Source: Chloroflexota bacterium (GTDB taxonomy: Bacteria; Chloroflexota; Dehalococcoidia; UBA6926; JACQUM01). Taken from it: a stretch of DNA of 8,046 nt. The notes below the pieces were generated by a model. The model did not search any database and had not been told where the DNA came from. It saw only the letters and a program-made list of their open reading frames with translations. Made by a program: the position numbers and the translations under genes. Shown piece after piece: positions 1 to 6,143 of this stretch. The stretch spans positions 1-8,046 of the forward strand of contig JACQUM010000021.1 in the NCBI GenBank assembly GCA_016210295.1. The letters are read 5' to 3'. The stretch's first letter is position 1, and every line of letters starts with the position of its first letter.

Positions 1-655
1 GGGCCACGGTGATGACCGGGAAGGCCAGGATGAGGAGGAAGGAGGTGACCAGGGTCATCCAGGTGAAGACGGGCATGCGGAAGAGGGACATCCCCGGCGC
101 CCGCAAGTTGACGATGGTCACAATGAAGTTGAAGGCGCCAGCCAGGGAAGAGAAGCCCAGGACCGTCAGGCCCAGGACGTAGAAGTCCAGCCCGATGCCG
201 GACGAAAACGGCTTGGTGGTGAGGTTGGCGTAGGCGAACCAGCCGGCGTCGGGGGAGTTGCCGAAGAGCCAGCCCAGGTTGAGCATGATGCCGCCCAGGA
301 GGAATATCCAGTAGCTGAGGGCGTTCAGCCGGGGGAAGGCCACGTCCCGTGCCCCGATCTGGAGGGGGACGACGAGGTTGAAGAAGGCGACACTCAAGGG
401 CATGATGGCCAGGAAGATCATGGTCAGGGCGTGCATGGTGAAGAGCTGGTTGTACAGGACGGGGTCGACGAGGTCGTTGTCGGGCACGGCCAGCTGGGTG
501 CGAATGAGGAGGGCCTCCATGCCTCCCAGGAGGAAGAAGGCCATGGCCGTGGTGAGGTAGAGCATCCCGATCTTCTTGTGATCAACGGTGGTGAGCCAGT
601 CCCAGATGCCCGTCGGGTGGTAGGGCCGACGCAGGACGCCTGTTAGAGTCGCCAT
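1..655 (-). CDS. coxA: Cytochrome c oxidase subunit I, N-terminal part (cut by left edge)
   Basis: Catalytic heme-copper subunit of the aa3-type terminal oxidase, an integral inner-membrane protein that reduces O2 and pumps protons. Only the first 218 codons are present; the family is usually over 520 residues, so the remainder, including the CuB histidines, lies outside the window. Visible features are the TTVDHKKIG segment at residues 22-30, the helix with GGMEALLIRTQLA around 44-56, and the conserved LFTMHALTMIFLA segment with His75, which matches the low-spin heme a ligand. Several further hydrophobic helices follow. The ATG at 655 is preceded by GGAGG six bases upstream (662-666), an excellent ribosome binding site. 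It lies 79 nt downstream of coxB, with no clear promoter or terminator between them, so the two are probably co-transcribed. Identification is firm; the ba3-type family is unlikely given the A-family-like start. Confidence 0.96.
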   Translation of the reverse strand, partial: MATLTGVLRRPYHPTGIWDWLTTVDHKKIGMLYLTTAMAFFLLGGMEALLIRTQLAVPDNDLVDPVLYNQLFTMHALTMIFLAIMPLSVAFFNLVVPLQIGARDVAFPRLNALSYWIFLLGGIMLNLGWLFGNSPDAGWFAYANLTTKPFSSGIGLDFYVLGLTVLGFSSLAGAFNFIVTIVNLRAPGMSLFRMPVFTWMTLVTSFLLILAFPVITVA

Positions 656-734
656 ACGGTTCCTCCCACGGTCTCTTGCTTCAGGAATATCGTTTCCGTC
701 AATTGTCTTCCAGTATTGCCGCGACTCTCAGGGC

Positions 735-1778
735 TCATCGAAGACTGAGAAGGTAGGTGGCGAGAGCGTCGATCTCCTGCTCGCTCAAGGTGCCCTTCTT
801 GATAACGGCGGCCATCTGGTTGCCTCTCTTGAGCGAATCGGGGTCGTTGAGCCACTTCTTCAGGCTGTTCACGTCGTTGGCATACATCCCGGCGGCCAGG
901 GTGTTCCGGCTGCCGAAATGGGTGAGATCGGGGCCTTGCACGCCTTGCATGGTTGTCCCGCGAATGGCGTGGCAGGCGGTGCAGAGGGTCGTGAGCGGTT
1001 TGTAGGCGGGATTGCCCTGGGCGGGAAGGGAGGTGGCCCTCTTCTGCTCCTCCACCCAGCTCTGGAAGTCGGTTGGGCTCTGCGCATAGACGCGGAACTT
1101 CATGTAGCCGTGGGCGATGCCGCACAGCTCCGCGCACTGGCCCAGGAACTCGCCTGCCTCGTCGGCCTGGAGCCACAGGCGATTGGTCCGGGTGGGGATG
1201 AGGTCGGTCTTGCCGCCCAGCTTCATGGCCCAGAAGCTGTGGATGACGTCCTTGGAGGTGAGGGAGAGGTCGAGGGCGGTGCCCACGGGGACGTGGAGCT
1301 CGTTGGCGGTGACGAGGGTACGCTCCTTCCCCGCGGCGTCGGTGTATTTGATGTCGGGGTACTCGAACTCCCACCACCACTGGTGGCCGATGACGTTGAC
1401 TCGGAGCTGGTCGCCTGCGGGGGGCCGATCGAGGTAGAAGATGGCGTTGATGGTGGGGACGGCGATGACCAGGAGGAGCAGGGATGGCGCGATGGTCCAG
1501 GCGATCTCCAGGCGAAGGTTCCCGTGGGTCTGGGTGGGCACGCCCTGGCCGGGCTTCCGTCGGAAGCGAATCACGGCGAAGAGGAGAGCACCTTCCACGA
1601 CGACGAAGACCAGGACCGCCGCCCAGAAGAGGAACACGAAGAGGTCCATCTGGATGCGGGCGACGGGGCCGGCGGGGTCGAAGGTGGACTGCGGGTCCGT
1701 CAGCGTGCAGCCCGCAAGGGAAAGGACAGCCCAGGGGAGCAGCAGGGGCAGAAACCCTCGGATGCCGCGATGAGGCAT
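735..1778 (-). CDS. coxB: Cytochrome c oxidase subunit II with fused cytochrome c domain (caa3-type), lipoprotein
   Basis: Accepts electrons at its CuA centre and passes them to heme a of subunit I on the periplasmic or outer face of the membrane. Numbered from the ATG at 1778 (347 aa): a lipoprotein signal peptide ends in lipobox LAGC (Cys24); two transmembrane helices lie at about 45-70 and 92-115; the aromatic cluster HQWWWEFEY is at 132-140; and the CuA ligands are all present as His180, Cys215, Glu217, Cys219, His223 and Met226. A C-terminal class I cytochrome c domain follows, with CTACH at 266-270 and a likely axial Met322. The start at 1778 is preferred because it gives a short signal peptide n-region and has GGAG nine bases upstream. 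The in-frame ATG at 1838 would add 20 polar residues, with AGGAAGGA about 14 bases upstream. The attached heme c makes this protein a client of the Ccm system encoded upstream. Confidence 0.95.
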   Translation of the reverse strand: MPHRGIRGFLPLLLPWAVLSLAGCTLTDPQSTFDPAGPVARIQMDLFVFLFWAAVLVFVVVEGALLFAVIRFRRKPGQGVPTQTHGNLRLEIAWTIAPSLLLLVIAVPTINAIFYLDRPPAGDQLRVNVIGHQWWWEFEYPDIKYTDAAGKERTLVTANELHVPVGTALDLSLTSKDVIHSFWAMKLGGKTDLIPTRTNRLWLQADEAGEFLGQCAELCGIAHGYMKFRVYAQSPTDFQSWVEEQKRATSLPAQGNPAYKPLTTLCTACHAIRGTTMQGVQGPDLTHFGSRNTLAAGMYANDVNSLKKWLNDPDSLKRGNQMAAVIKKGTLSEQEIDALATYLLSLR

Positions 1779-1902
1779 AGCCGTCGTCTCCAGCGTGCGT
1801 CTGTGTGACATCTGCAACTTTTGCCGGGTCAGGGCCATTTCGTTCGCCGGAGTCCTTCCTTTCAGGTACAGAAGGTAAGGTTCTCGGAGAGTCCCTCAAA
1901 TG

Positions 1903-2046
1903 TCATGGGTATTTTACACCATCCTCTGGGGTGCAGAAACCAGCGAGCGAACAGGCAAATTTGTGACGACTGTAACACACCTCTTGAGCACCGTCAAGAG
2001 CCGAACACGTTCGCTCCGATTCCCGGAGGGCTCTTGGGCCGGTCAT
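1903..2046 (-). CDS. Possible 47-aa cysteine-containing small ORF (doubtful)
   Basis: Starting at the ATG at 2046 and ending at TGA (1903-1905), this ORF encodes a 47-residue peptide with four cysteines (residues 14, 24, 32, 38), ending in EDGVKYP. GGAG lies seven bases before the ATG. Against it, only about half of third positions are G or C, far below the neighbouring genes, there is no recognisable family, and it spans the predicted coxB promoter. It could be a leader peptide, a small protein or chance. Listed because its start signal is good. Confidence 0.13.
   Translation of the reverse strand: MTGPRALRESERTCSALDGAQEVCYSRHKFACSLAGFCTPEDGVKYP
1962..1977. promoter_or_regulatory. Possible CRP/FNR-family binding dyad
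   Basis: On the plus strand the sequence is TGTGA-N6-TAACA, and on the minus strand TGTTA-N6-TCACA. This is one mismatch from the CRP-type consensus TGTGA-N6-TCACA. It covers the predicted -10 element and the region just around the start point, a position where binding would block rather than activate transcription. No regulator gene is in the window, so the identity of any binding protein is unknown. Confidence 0.25.
1969..1997 (-). promoter_or_regulatory. Predicted sigma70-like promoter for coxB-coxA
   Basis: Read on the minus strand, TTGACG (1992-1997, five of six matches to the -35 consensus) is followed after exactly 17 bases by TACAGT (1969-1974, four of six matches to TATAAT). Transcription would start near 1962, leaving a leader of about 120 to 185 nt before coxB, depending on which start codon is used. 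The -35 lies inside an inverted repeat and the -10 inside a CRP/FNR-like dyad, which suggests a regulated promoter. Evidence is motif spacing only. A weaker alternative -10, TAAAAT at 1911-1916, has no good -35. Confidence 0.5.
1981..2000. repeat. Perfect inverted repeat CTCTTGA-N6-TCAAGAG
   Basis: Seven-base perfect arms (1981-1987 and 1994-2000) are separated by six bases. The dyad overlaps the -35 and spacer of the predicted coxB promoter, so it could be a repressor operator. In readthrough RNA from ccmD it would form a 7-bp hairpin. No T-run follows on the minus strand, so it is not a typical intrinsic terminator. Confidence 0.55.
1995..2036. repeat. Inverted repeat CAAGAGCC / GGCTCTTG sharing an arm with the 1981-2000 dyad
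   Basis: Eight-base perfect arms lie at 1995-2002 and 2029-2036. Between them sits a smaller stem, CTCCG/CGGAG (2014-2018 and 2024-2028, loop ATTCC). The left arm overlaps the right arm of the 1981-2000 repeat, so only one of the two hairpins can form at a time. CTCTTG therefore occurs three times in alternating orientation over 56 bases. Confidence 0.5.
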
Positions 2047-2074
2047 CCTAGCGCTCCTCGCCTGTCCTGGTCAA
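2045..2074 (-). promoter_or_regulatory. Weaker second promoter candidate upstream of coxB
   Basis: Minus strand TTGACC (2069-2074, five of six) is followed after 18 bases by TAGGAT (2045-2050, four of six). It sits immediately after ccmD and would give a transcript that includes the inverted repeats at 1981-2036 in its leader. Weaker than the promoter at 1969-1997; a match of this quality can occur by chance. Confidence 0.2.
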
Positions 2075-2087
2075 TCACTAGCTCTGC

Positions 2088-2276
2088 CTACTGCCGGACG
2101 CGAGAAGCTGGGGGGCCGCTCCCGCCGGGGCTTTGCCTGTGGGCGACCGTGCGCTGGAGCTCTTCCAACTCACGGCGAATGCTGGCCTGCCGCCGGGCGA
2201 TGGTGAAGAGGTAGGCCAGGAGGACCAGCCAGACGACGGTGTAGGCAGCGAGGACGTAGAGCACGTGGGGGATCAC
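2088..2276 (-). CDS. ccmD: CcmD-like small membrane protein of heme exporter
   Basis: A 62-residue protein in the place expected for CcmD, which in System I joins CcmABC and helps release holo-CcmE. Residues 4-26 form one hydrophobic transmembrane segment containing YVLAAYTVVWLVLL, followed by a basic, charged helix (ARRQASIRRELEELQR, 27-42) and a polar tail. This is the usual CcmD architecture of one helix plus a charged coiled-coil-like tail. The start is the GTG at 2276: its GTGA overlaps the TGA stop of ccmC by four bases, and GGAG lies six bases upstream (within 2283-2288), so translation is probably coupled to ccmC. CcmD sequences are poorly conserved, so the call rests on topology, size and position. 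Confidence 0.85.
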   Translation of the reverse strand: MIPHVLYVLAAYTVVWLVLLAYLFTIARRQASIRRELEELQRTVAHRQSPGGSGPPASRVRQ

Positions 2277-3043
2277 GGGGCGCTCCTCTCTCGGTCCATG
2301 GCAACCTGAAGATTCTCCAGCTCCTCTCGGGCCAACTCCAGCCGGATGCGCTGGCCGATGACGAGCAGGGCGAGGACGGCGAAGGTGAGGATGGCGACGA
2401 TCAGGGTGAACAGCATCTCCGGAGGGAGGCTGGCCCTCGACTCGCTGACAATGAAGGGGTGCATGCCCTCGGGGATGATCACCACGGCCCAGTGGATGAG
2501 AGGGATGTCGAAGAAGCCGACGATTCCCAGGACGGCGGCGTAGCGCGCCGTTCGGGCTGGATTGCCGCCTCCTGCGGAGCGGAGCATGAGGTAGGCGATG
2601 TAGATGAGCCACAGGACCAGGGTGAAGGTGAGCCGGGCGTCCCAGGCCCAGGGCGCGCCCCAGGTGGGCATGCCCCAAAGACTTCCGGTGATGAGGGCGA
2701 GGGTGGTGAACACCACCCCTACCTCCGCCGAGGAGCGGGCGACGATGTCCCAGACGATTTGTCGCCTCCAGAGGTAGAGAAGGCTTCCCAGGAAGACGAG
2801 GAAGAAGGAGATGTAGGCGGCCATGGCCATAGGGACGTGGGTGTAGAAGATGCGCTGGGCCACCCCGTCCCGGACTCCCGTCGCTCTATAGACTAGCTCG
2901 GCCATCACGGCGTCTTCAGGCGCCCAGACCAGGGCGAGGTACAGCATGGTGGGGATTCCCACTAGCGAGAGGAGCCACAAGAGATCCAACCACCCGAGGG
3001 TGGAAAGGACCCCTGTCTTGGGCTGGGACAGTCCGCGTTCCAT
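2273..3043 (-). CDS. ccmC: Heme exporter protein CcmC
   Basis: Integral membrane heme-handling protein that presents heme on the outer face of the membrane for covalent attachment to the chaperone CcmE. The 256-residue length is typical of the family. The tryptophan-rich WWD motif is visible as WGAPWAWDARLT (128-139), preceded by GSLWGMPT. The two conserved histidines expected to ligate heme are His69 (FYTHVPMA) and His184 (PLIHWAV). About six transmembrane helices are evident, starting at 20-40, 72-93 and 106-122. The C-terminal charged tail (RLELAREELENLQ) is longer than in some homologues. The ATG at 3043 has AAAGGAGG five bases upstream. The gene follows ccmB by 12 nt and overlaps ccmD by four. 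The WWD family also includes CcmF and CcsA; size and neighbours favour CcmC. Confidence 0.97.
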   Translation of the reverse strand: MERGLSQPKTGVLSTLGWLDLLWLLSLVGIPTMLYLALVWAPEDAVMAELVYRATGVRDGVAQRIFYTHVPMAMAAYISFFLVFLGSLLYLWRRQIVWDIVARSSAEVGVVFTTLALITGSLWGMPTWGAPWAWDARLTFTLVLWLIYIAYLMLRSAGGGNPARTARYAAVLGIVGFFDIPLIHWAVVIIPEGMHPFIVSESRASLPPEMLFTLIVAILTFAVLALLVIGQRIRLELAREELENLQVAMDRERSAP

Positions 3044-3055
3044 GTGGGCCTCCTT

Positions 3056-3787
3056 TCATTCCTCGGTGACGGTATCGAACAGGAGGGTGGAGAGAGTCAG
3101 GAAAATCAGATCGAAGGCCACCAGGACGCCGATCCAAGGCTGCACCTCTCCCCAGGAGAGCCCGTCGATGAAGCCGCCGGTGGCCTTGACGCTGGCGACC
3201 ATGACCGGGACGAGGAGGGGTAAAAGGAGAATGGGGAGCATCGCTTCGCGAGCCCGGGTGTTGGCGGCCATGAGGGCGAACAGGGTGCCCACAGAGGTTA
3301 CCCCGAGGGTGCCCAGGGGCAGGACGAGGAAGAGCCCGGGCACAAGGAAGGGGAGGCGGAAGAAGAGGGCGCCCACAGGCAAGAGGACAGCCTCCAGCAC
3401 GGTCAGGAGGAGGAAGGTAGCCAGCGCCTTGGAGAGGTAGAGAGCGCCCCGGTCCAGCGGCGCCACGAGCATGCCTTCCCAGGAGCCGCGCTCCGTCTCC
3501 CGGCCCAAGGAGCGCCCGAGGGCCAGCATGCCGGAGAAGAAGATGGCGATCCACAAGATTCCTGGAGCCACCAGGGGCGACACGTCGCCCCGAAGATCGA
3601 AGGCGAAGTGGAAGCTGACGAGGGCGACGATGGCGAAGACCACTACAGGCAGGAGCAGTTCCTTGGAGCGAAGCTCGATGGCCGCCTCTTTGCCGAGCAG
3701 GATCCATACTTGGAAGGCAAAGGAAGGCAGGCTCCGCTCCGCCTCCGCCGACACGGTGCCGGTCCTAGCGCCCGCCATGAACCACAT
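3056..3787 (-). CDS. ccmB: Heme exporter ABC transporter permease CcmB
   Basis: Membrane subunit of the CcmAB ABC complex, which uses ATP hydrolysis to release holo-CcmE from the CcmC-CcmE complex. The protein has 243 residues, a little longer than the usual 220 because of a 20-residue hydrophilic N-terminus. It has about six transmembrane helices (roughly 44-62, 73-92, 121-143, 146-171, 183-199 and 216-238). The family's cytoplasmic coupling segment is seen as ERGSWEGMLVAPLDRGALYL (99-118), preceded by FFSGMLALGRSLGRE. An in-frame ATG at 3778 would give a protein three residues shorter. Neither start has a clear Shine-Dalgarno sequence, which fits translational coupling to the overlapping 3' end of ccmA (23 or 14 nt overlap). 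Confidence 0.95.
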   Translation of the reverse strand: MWFMAGARTGTVSAEAERSLPSFAFQVWILLGKEAAIELRSKELLLPVVVFAIVALVSFHFAFDLRGDVSPLVAPGILWIAIFFSGMLALGRSLGRETERGSWEGMLVAPLDRGALYLSKALATFLLLTVLEAVLLPVGALFFRLPFLVPGLFLVLPLGTLGVTSVGTLFALMAANTRAREAMLPILLLPLLVPVMVASVKATGGFIDGLSWGEVQPWIGVLVAFDLIFLTLSTLLFDTVTEE

Positions 3788-4490
3788 ACATCTGGTAGTT
3801 TTTCTCCACTCGCGCCTGGTCCTCTCCGTCGGTCTGGGAGTCGTACTGGACGCGCCCTCCTGAAAGGATAACCCATCGGCGTCCCAGGGTCAGCCCTAGG
3901 GACAGGGAATGGGTCGCGATGACCGCCGTCTCCTCGCCGTTCGGGAAGAGAAATGTGGCGAGGTCCCCTTGGGCCGCGGCGTCCAGGCCGGTCTCGGGCT
4001 CGTCCAGGAGAAGGAGCGCGGGACGATGGAGGGTGGCGCGGGCGATGGCCAAGCGCTGCTGCATCCCTCGGGAGAGGGTGCGGACAGGCTCCCTTGCTTG
4101 GGCGGCCAGCCCCACGCGTTCCAGGGCCCTCTCGATGGCCGTCTCCAGGTTAGAGGCGCCGTAGAGCCGCCCAAAGAGGCGGAGGTTTTCCCAGGCTGTG
4201 AGTTCCTCGTAATGGTAGCTGGCGTGGCTCGTGACGCCGACCTGGGCGCGGCACCGGGCGTGCCACGGTGGCGTGCCCCACAGGAGGACAGACCCCTCTG
4301 TGGGGCGCAGGAGCCCCGCGAGGAGTCTCAGCAGGGTGGTCTTGCCCGCTCCGTTGGCGCCCAGAAGGACGACACGCTCCCCCTGCGTGACGGAGAAGGA
4401 CACGTCCTGGAGGGCGTAGGTGCGCCCATAGGCCTTGGTGAGTCCCTTGGCCTCTACTATGGTGGCGGGGGAAGCTTGCGCGGATGTCAC
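3765..4490 (-). CDS. ccmA: Heme exporter ATP-binding protein CcmA
   Basis: Cytoplasmic ATPase of the CcmABCD complex. The 241 residues contain a complete ABC nucleotide-binding domain: Walker A GANGAGKTT (44-52), signature LSRGMQQRLAIARA (139-152), Walker B LLLLDEPETGLD (159-170) and H-loop His194. The Q-loop region reads VGVTSHASYHYEELTAWENL (84-103), with His where many ABC proteins have Gln; I recall a similar SHxxxxYxxLTAxENL pattern in CcmA relatives. The start chosen is the GTG at 4490, because GAGG lies five bases upstream and it follows the previous gene's stop by 11 nt. The frame stays open further upstream, but that extension overlaps the preceding gene and is low-complexity proline/arginine-rich sequence. 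The position directly before ccmB and ccmC separates it from other ABC ATPases. Confidence 0.95.
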   Translation of the reverse strand: MTSAQASPATIVEAKGLTKAYGRTYALQDVSFSVTQGERVVLLGANGAGKTTLLRLLAGLLRPTEGSVLLWGTPPWHARCRAQVGVTSHASYHYEELTAWENLRLFGRLYGASNLETAIERALERVGLAAQAREPVRTLSRGMQQRLAIARATLHRPALLLLDEPETGLDAAAQGDLATFLFPNGEETAVIATHSLSLGLTLGRRWVILSGGRVQYDSQTDGEDQARVEKNYQMYVVHGGR

Positions 4491-4501
4491 GGCGGCCTCT
4501 T

Positions 4502-5731
4502 TCAAGCAGGCTGGTGTGAGTCCTCTTGTTTCAGAAGGACCCCGAGGGCTCGGCGTCCTTCTTCGCGCTGGAGCTTGTAGTCTTCCTCTTGGAGGCGTCC
4601 GGCCTGGTACTCTTCTTCGAGTCGGGCCAGCTCTGTGGCGAGGGCAGCCCGGCGCGTGCTCAGGGAGGTCCCTGCGTCGCGGGAACGGGTGCGACGGCGC
4701 CAGACGGCAACATAGAGGAGGCCGCCGGACGCAGCGACCAAGGCCAGCCCTATCCCGCCGAAGCGGAGCCATTTCTCCATCTCCTGGCTCCGCGCGCCTG
4801 CCGTGAGAGGGAGCCGGGAGAGGCTCGCCTGGAGAGAGGCGCCGGCGGCGATGTCCCGCGCCTCGTACTGGAGGTAGGTCGTGTCGCCGATCCGCACGCT
4901 TTCCGTTTGGGTCAGTCCCGAGGAGGAGAGGGTGATCCCCAAAGGCACCAGCAGCCGGACGAGAGAGGTATCGTAGGGGTAGGTCTTGTGCCACAAGTAG
5001 GAGTCGCCGGTGTAGACGGCCCGATAGCCGATGATGGCCTCCTTGGTCCCCGGCGGCAAGGGAGAAGAGTCCCGGAGCGTGTTATCCACGAGGATAAGGG
5101 CGCTCTGCCGGAAGCCGCTCCCCACCTGAATTTGGAAGGCGCTGGGCGGGAGGGGGATGCTGACGGTCAGGTGGCCTCCGGGGGCGGCCTCCCCGAGATA
5201 GGTGCGGTCCCCCGTGTTCTCGTAGACGAGCATGTGCATCATCTGAAGGTTTCCCGCGTTGAGGTCCACGCCGAGGACGACGGTGTTATCTTGTGCCAAG
5301 CGGACGAGGGAGGGATCGCTGGTAGTATCGAACACCACCAGGATGATGTCCTGTTTCATGAGGTCTTCCCACGGGAGAGAGGCGCTGAAGTAGAGGACCC
5401 CGGCATGGAGGGTCGAGACCTGGTATTGCAGCCCCTCTCTTGGGATGACGCCCTCGAAGCGGAAGGCGCCGTCCTCCGTCGAAACGGTCCTCCATCTCTG
5501 GACCTCGCTCCTTTCGAAGAGGCCGTGGAGGACGACCTCGATGGGGTCGATGGCGTTGCCTCCGGCGGTCCCGTTGCGAATGCGGCCCGCGATGGCGGCT
5601 TCTTCCTGGGCCACGGCGACGGAAGAGGCCAGGAAGAGCAGGAGGGCTGCAAGCGCGAAAATGAGAAGTACCCTTCGGTTTTGTCCGCAGGAGGCAGACA
5701 GGGGCCAGTAGCTGCTGGGGAGGTCAGTCAC
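4502..5731 (-). CDS. Exported, membrane-anchored protein with carboxypeptidase-regulatory-like domain and CcmI-like tail
   Basis: Function unknown; not a core Ccm protein. The 409 residues read as follows: a signal peptide with a 20-residue n-region and probable cleavage after AVA (39-41); a beta-rich domain at about 46-130 (IAGRIRNGT...STEDGAFRFEGV) resembling carboxypeptidase-regulatory-like or SpaA-like folds; a second beta-rich region at about 140-315; one transmembrane helix at about 322-344 followed by WRRRTRSR; and a cytoplasmic charged helical tail (368-395) with LARLEEEYQAGRLQEEDY. That tail resembles the helix-turn-helix motif of CcmI-like proteins and of the adjacent gene. The topology is out-facing beta domains with an in-facing tail. 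It starts at a GTG with GGAGGAG four bases upstream and overlaps the previous gene by 8 nt, so it belongs to the operon. A role presenting apocytochromes or bracing the Ccm complex is only a guess. Confidence 0.88.
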   Translation of the reverse strand: MTDLPSSYWPLSASCGQNRRVLLIFALAALLLFLASSVAVAQEEAAIAGRIRNGTAGGNAIDPIEVVLHGLFERSEVQRWRTVSTEDGAFRFEGVIPREGLQYQVSTLHAGVLYFSASLPWEDLMKQDIILVVFDTTSDPSLVRLAQDNTVVLGVDLNAGNLQMMHMLVYENTGDRTYLGEAAPGGHLTVSIPLPPSAFQIQVGSGFRQSALILVDNTLRDSSPLPPGTKEAIIGYRAVYTGDSYLWHKTYPYDTSLVRLLVPLGITLSSSGLTQTESVRIGDTTYLQYEARDIAAGASLQASLSRLPLTAGARSQEMEKWLRFGGIGLALVAASGGLLYVAVWRRRTRSRDAGTSLSTRRAALATELARLEEEYQAGRLQEEDYKLQREEGRRALGVLLKQEDSHQPA

Positions 5732-6110
5732 GGGTCTCCTCCCGTTGGGCCCCCTCTGCTCCGTCGGGAGAAGTCTCGCGGGCGTTCCGCACGGCGCGGT
5801 CGATCTCTTCGTCCAGGAGCTGATGGCGTCGCTGTATCTCGGTGAGGAGAAGATCGGCGCGACGAAGGTACCGGTCTCGCAGCCTCTGGTGGTCTGGCTC
5901 GGTCAGGTTCCCCAATGAGCGCTCCATGTCCAGGTCCTGGACGGCCTGCAGGAGAGCCTCCCGCTGCTCCGCGAGCTTCTCCCAGGGGAATACGGTGTCT
6001 TCCGCCTCTCCCTTTTTTCTCTCCCTCAGCCCTCGAACGAGGGGCGCCAGGACGAGAAGGAGCCCCCCTAGTGGGAGCAGCAAGAGGGGAAGAAATATGA
6101 GGGCGTCCAT
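5724..6110 (-). CDS. CcmI-like short membrane protein, putative cytochrome c biogenesis factor
   Basis: A 128-residue protein with an N-terminal transmembrane helix (3-25), a charged linker, and a long helical region with AVQDLDMERSLGNLTEPDHQ (56-75) followed by RLRDRY. This matches the D-L-x-x-E-x-x-x-G-x-L-x-x-x-D/E-x-x-x-L-R pattern I associate with the N-terminal part of CcmI, the System I subunit that holds apocytochrome c. The TPR-rich periplasmic domain of proteobacterial CcmI is absent, so this is a minimal or truncated form. It begins at the ATG at 6110 with no strong ribosome binding site and ends eight bases inside the next gene. A palindrome-filled spacer of 197 nt separates it from ccmH. 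It might be named only as a hypothetical protein; no enzymatic motif is seen. Confidence 0.8.
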   Translation of the reverse strand: MDALIFLPLLLLPLGGLLLVLAPLVRGLRERKKGEAEDTVFPWEKLAEQREALLQAVQDLDMERSLGNLTEPDHQRLRDRYLRRADLLLTEIQRRHQLLDEEIDRAVRNARETSPDGAEGAQREETRD

Positions 6111-6143
6111 CAGCCCGCTCGTGCGGTGCTGAAAAAGAGGAGT

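Larger units (their letters stand above)
1779..2087. other. Intergenic regulatory region between ccmD and coxB
   Basis: This stretch of about 309 nt (249 nt if coxB starts at 1838) holds no convincing gene. It is visibly less GC-rich than the flanking genes. It contains promoter-like elements reading toward coxB, overlapping inverted repeats and a CRP/FNR-like dyad, each listed separately. A 47-codon ORF with a ribosome-binding-like sequence also occurs here. No hairpin followed by a T-run, as expected of an intrinsic terminator for the ccm operon, is visible, so readthrough from ccmD into coxB is possible. Confidence 0.7.

Noticed and set aside
656..734. Possible promoter before coxA, minus-strand TTGACG at 697-702
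   Set aside because: No acceptable -10 lies 16 to 18 bases downstream. The spacer is short and coxA is most likely co-transcribed with coxB.
918..1808. 296-codon plus-strand ORF opposite coxB
   Set aside because: Glycine/glutamate/aspartate-rich antisense shadow of coxB.
643..1899. 418-codon minus-strand ORF over coxB
   Set aside because: Arginine/proline-rich out-of-frame reading of coxB, which has unmistakable CuA and heme motifs in another frame.
2277..2678. N-terminal extension of the ccmD frame
   Set aside because: It is an out-of-frame reading of ccmC; the GTG at 2276 with a GGAG site and a four-base overlap is the natural start.
4491..4994. N-terminal extension of the ccmA frame to an ATG at 4994
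   Set aside because: The extension overlaps the 409-aa gene, is low complexity, and would make CcmA far longer than the family. The GTG at 4490 has a good ribosome binding site.
4526..5845. 439-codon plus-strand ORF opposite the 409-aa gene
   Set aside because: Antisense shadow produced by high GC codon bias. It spans two well-supported minus-strand genes and has no recognisable domain or signal.
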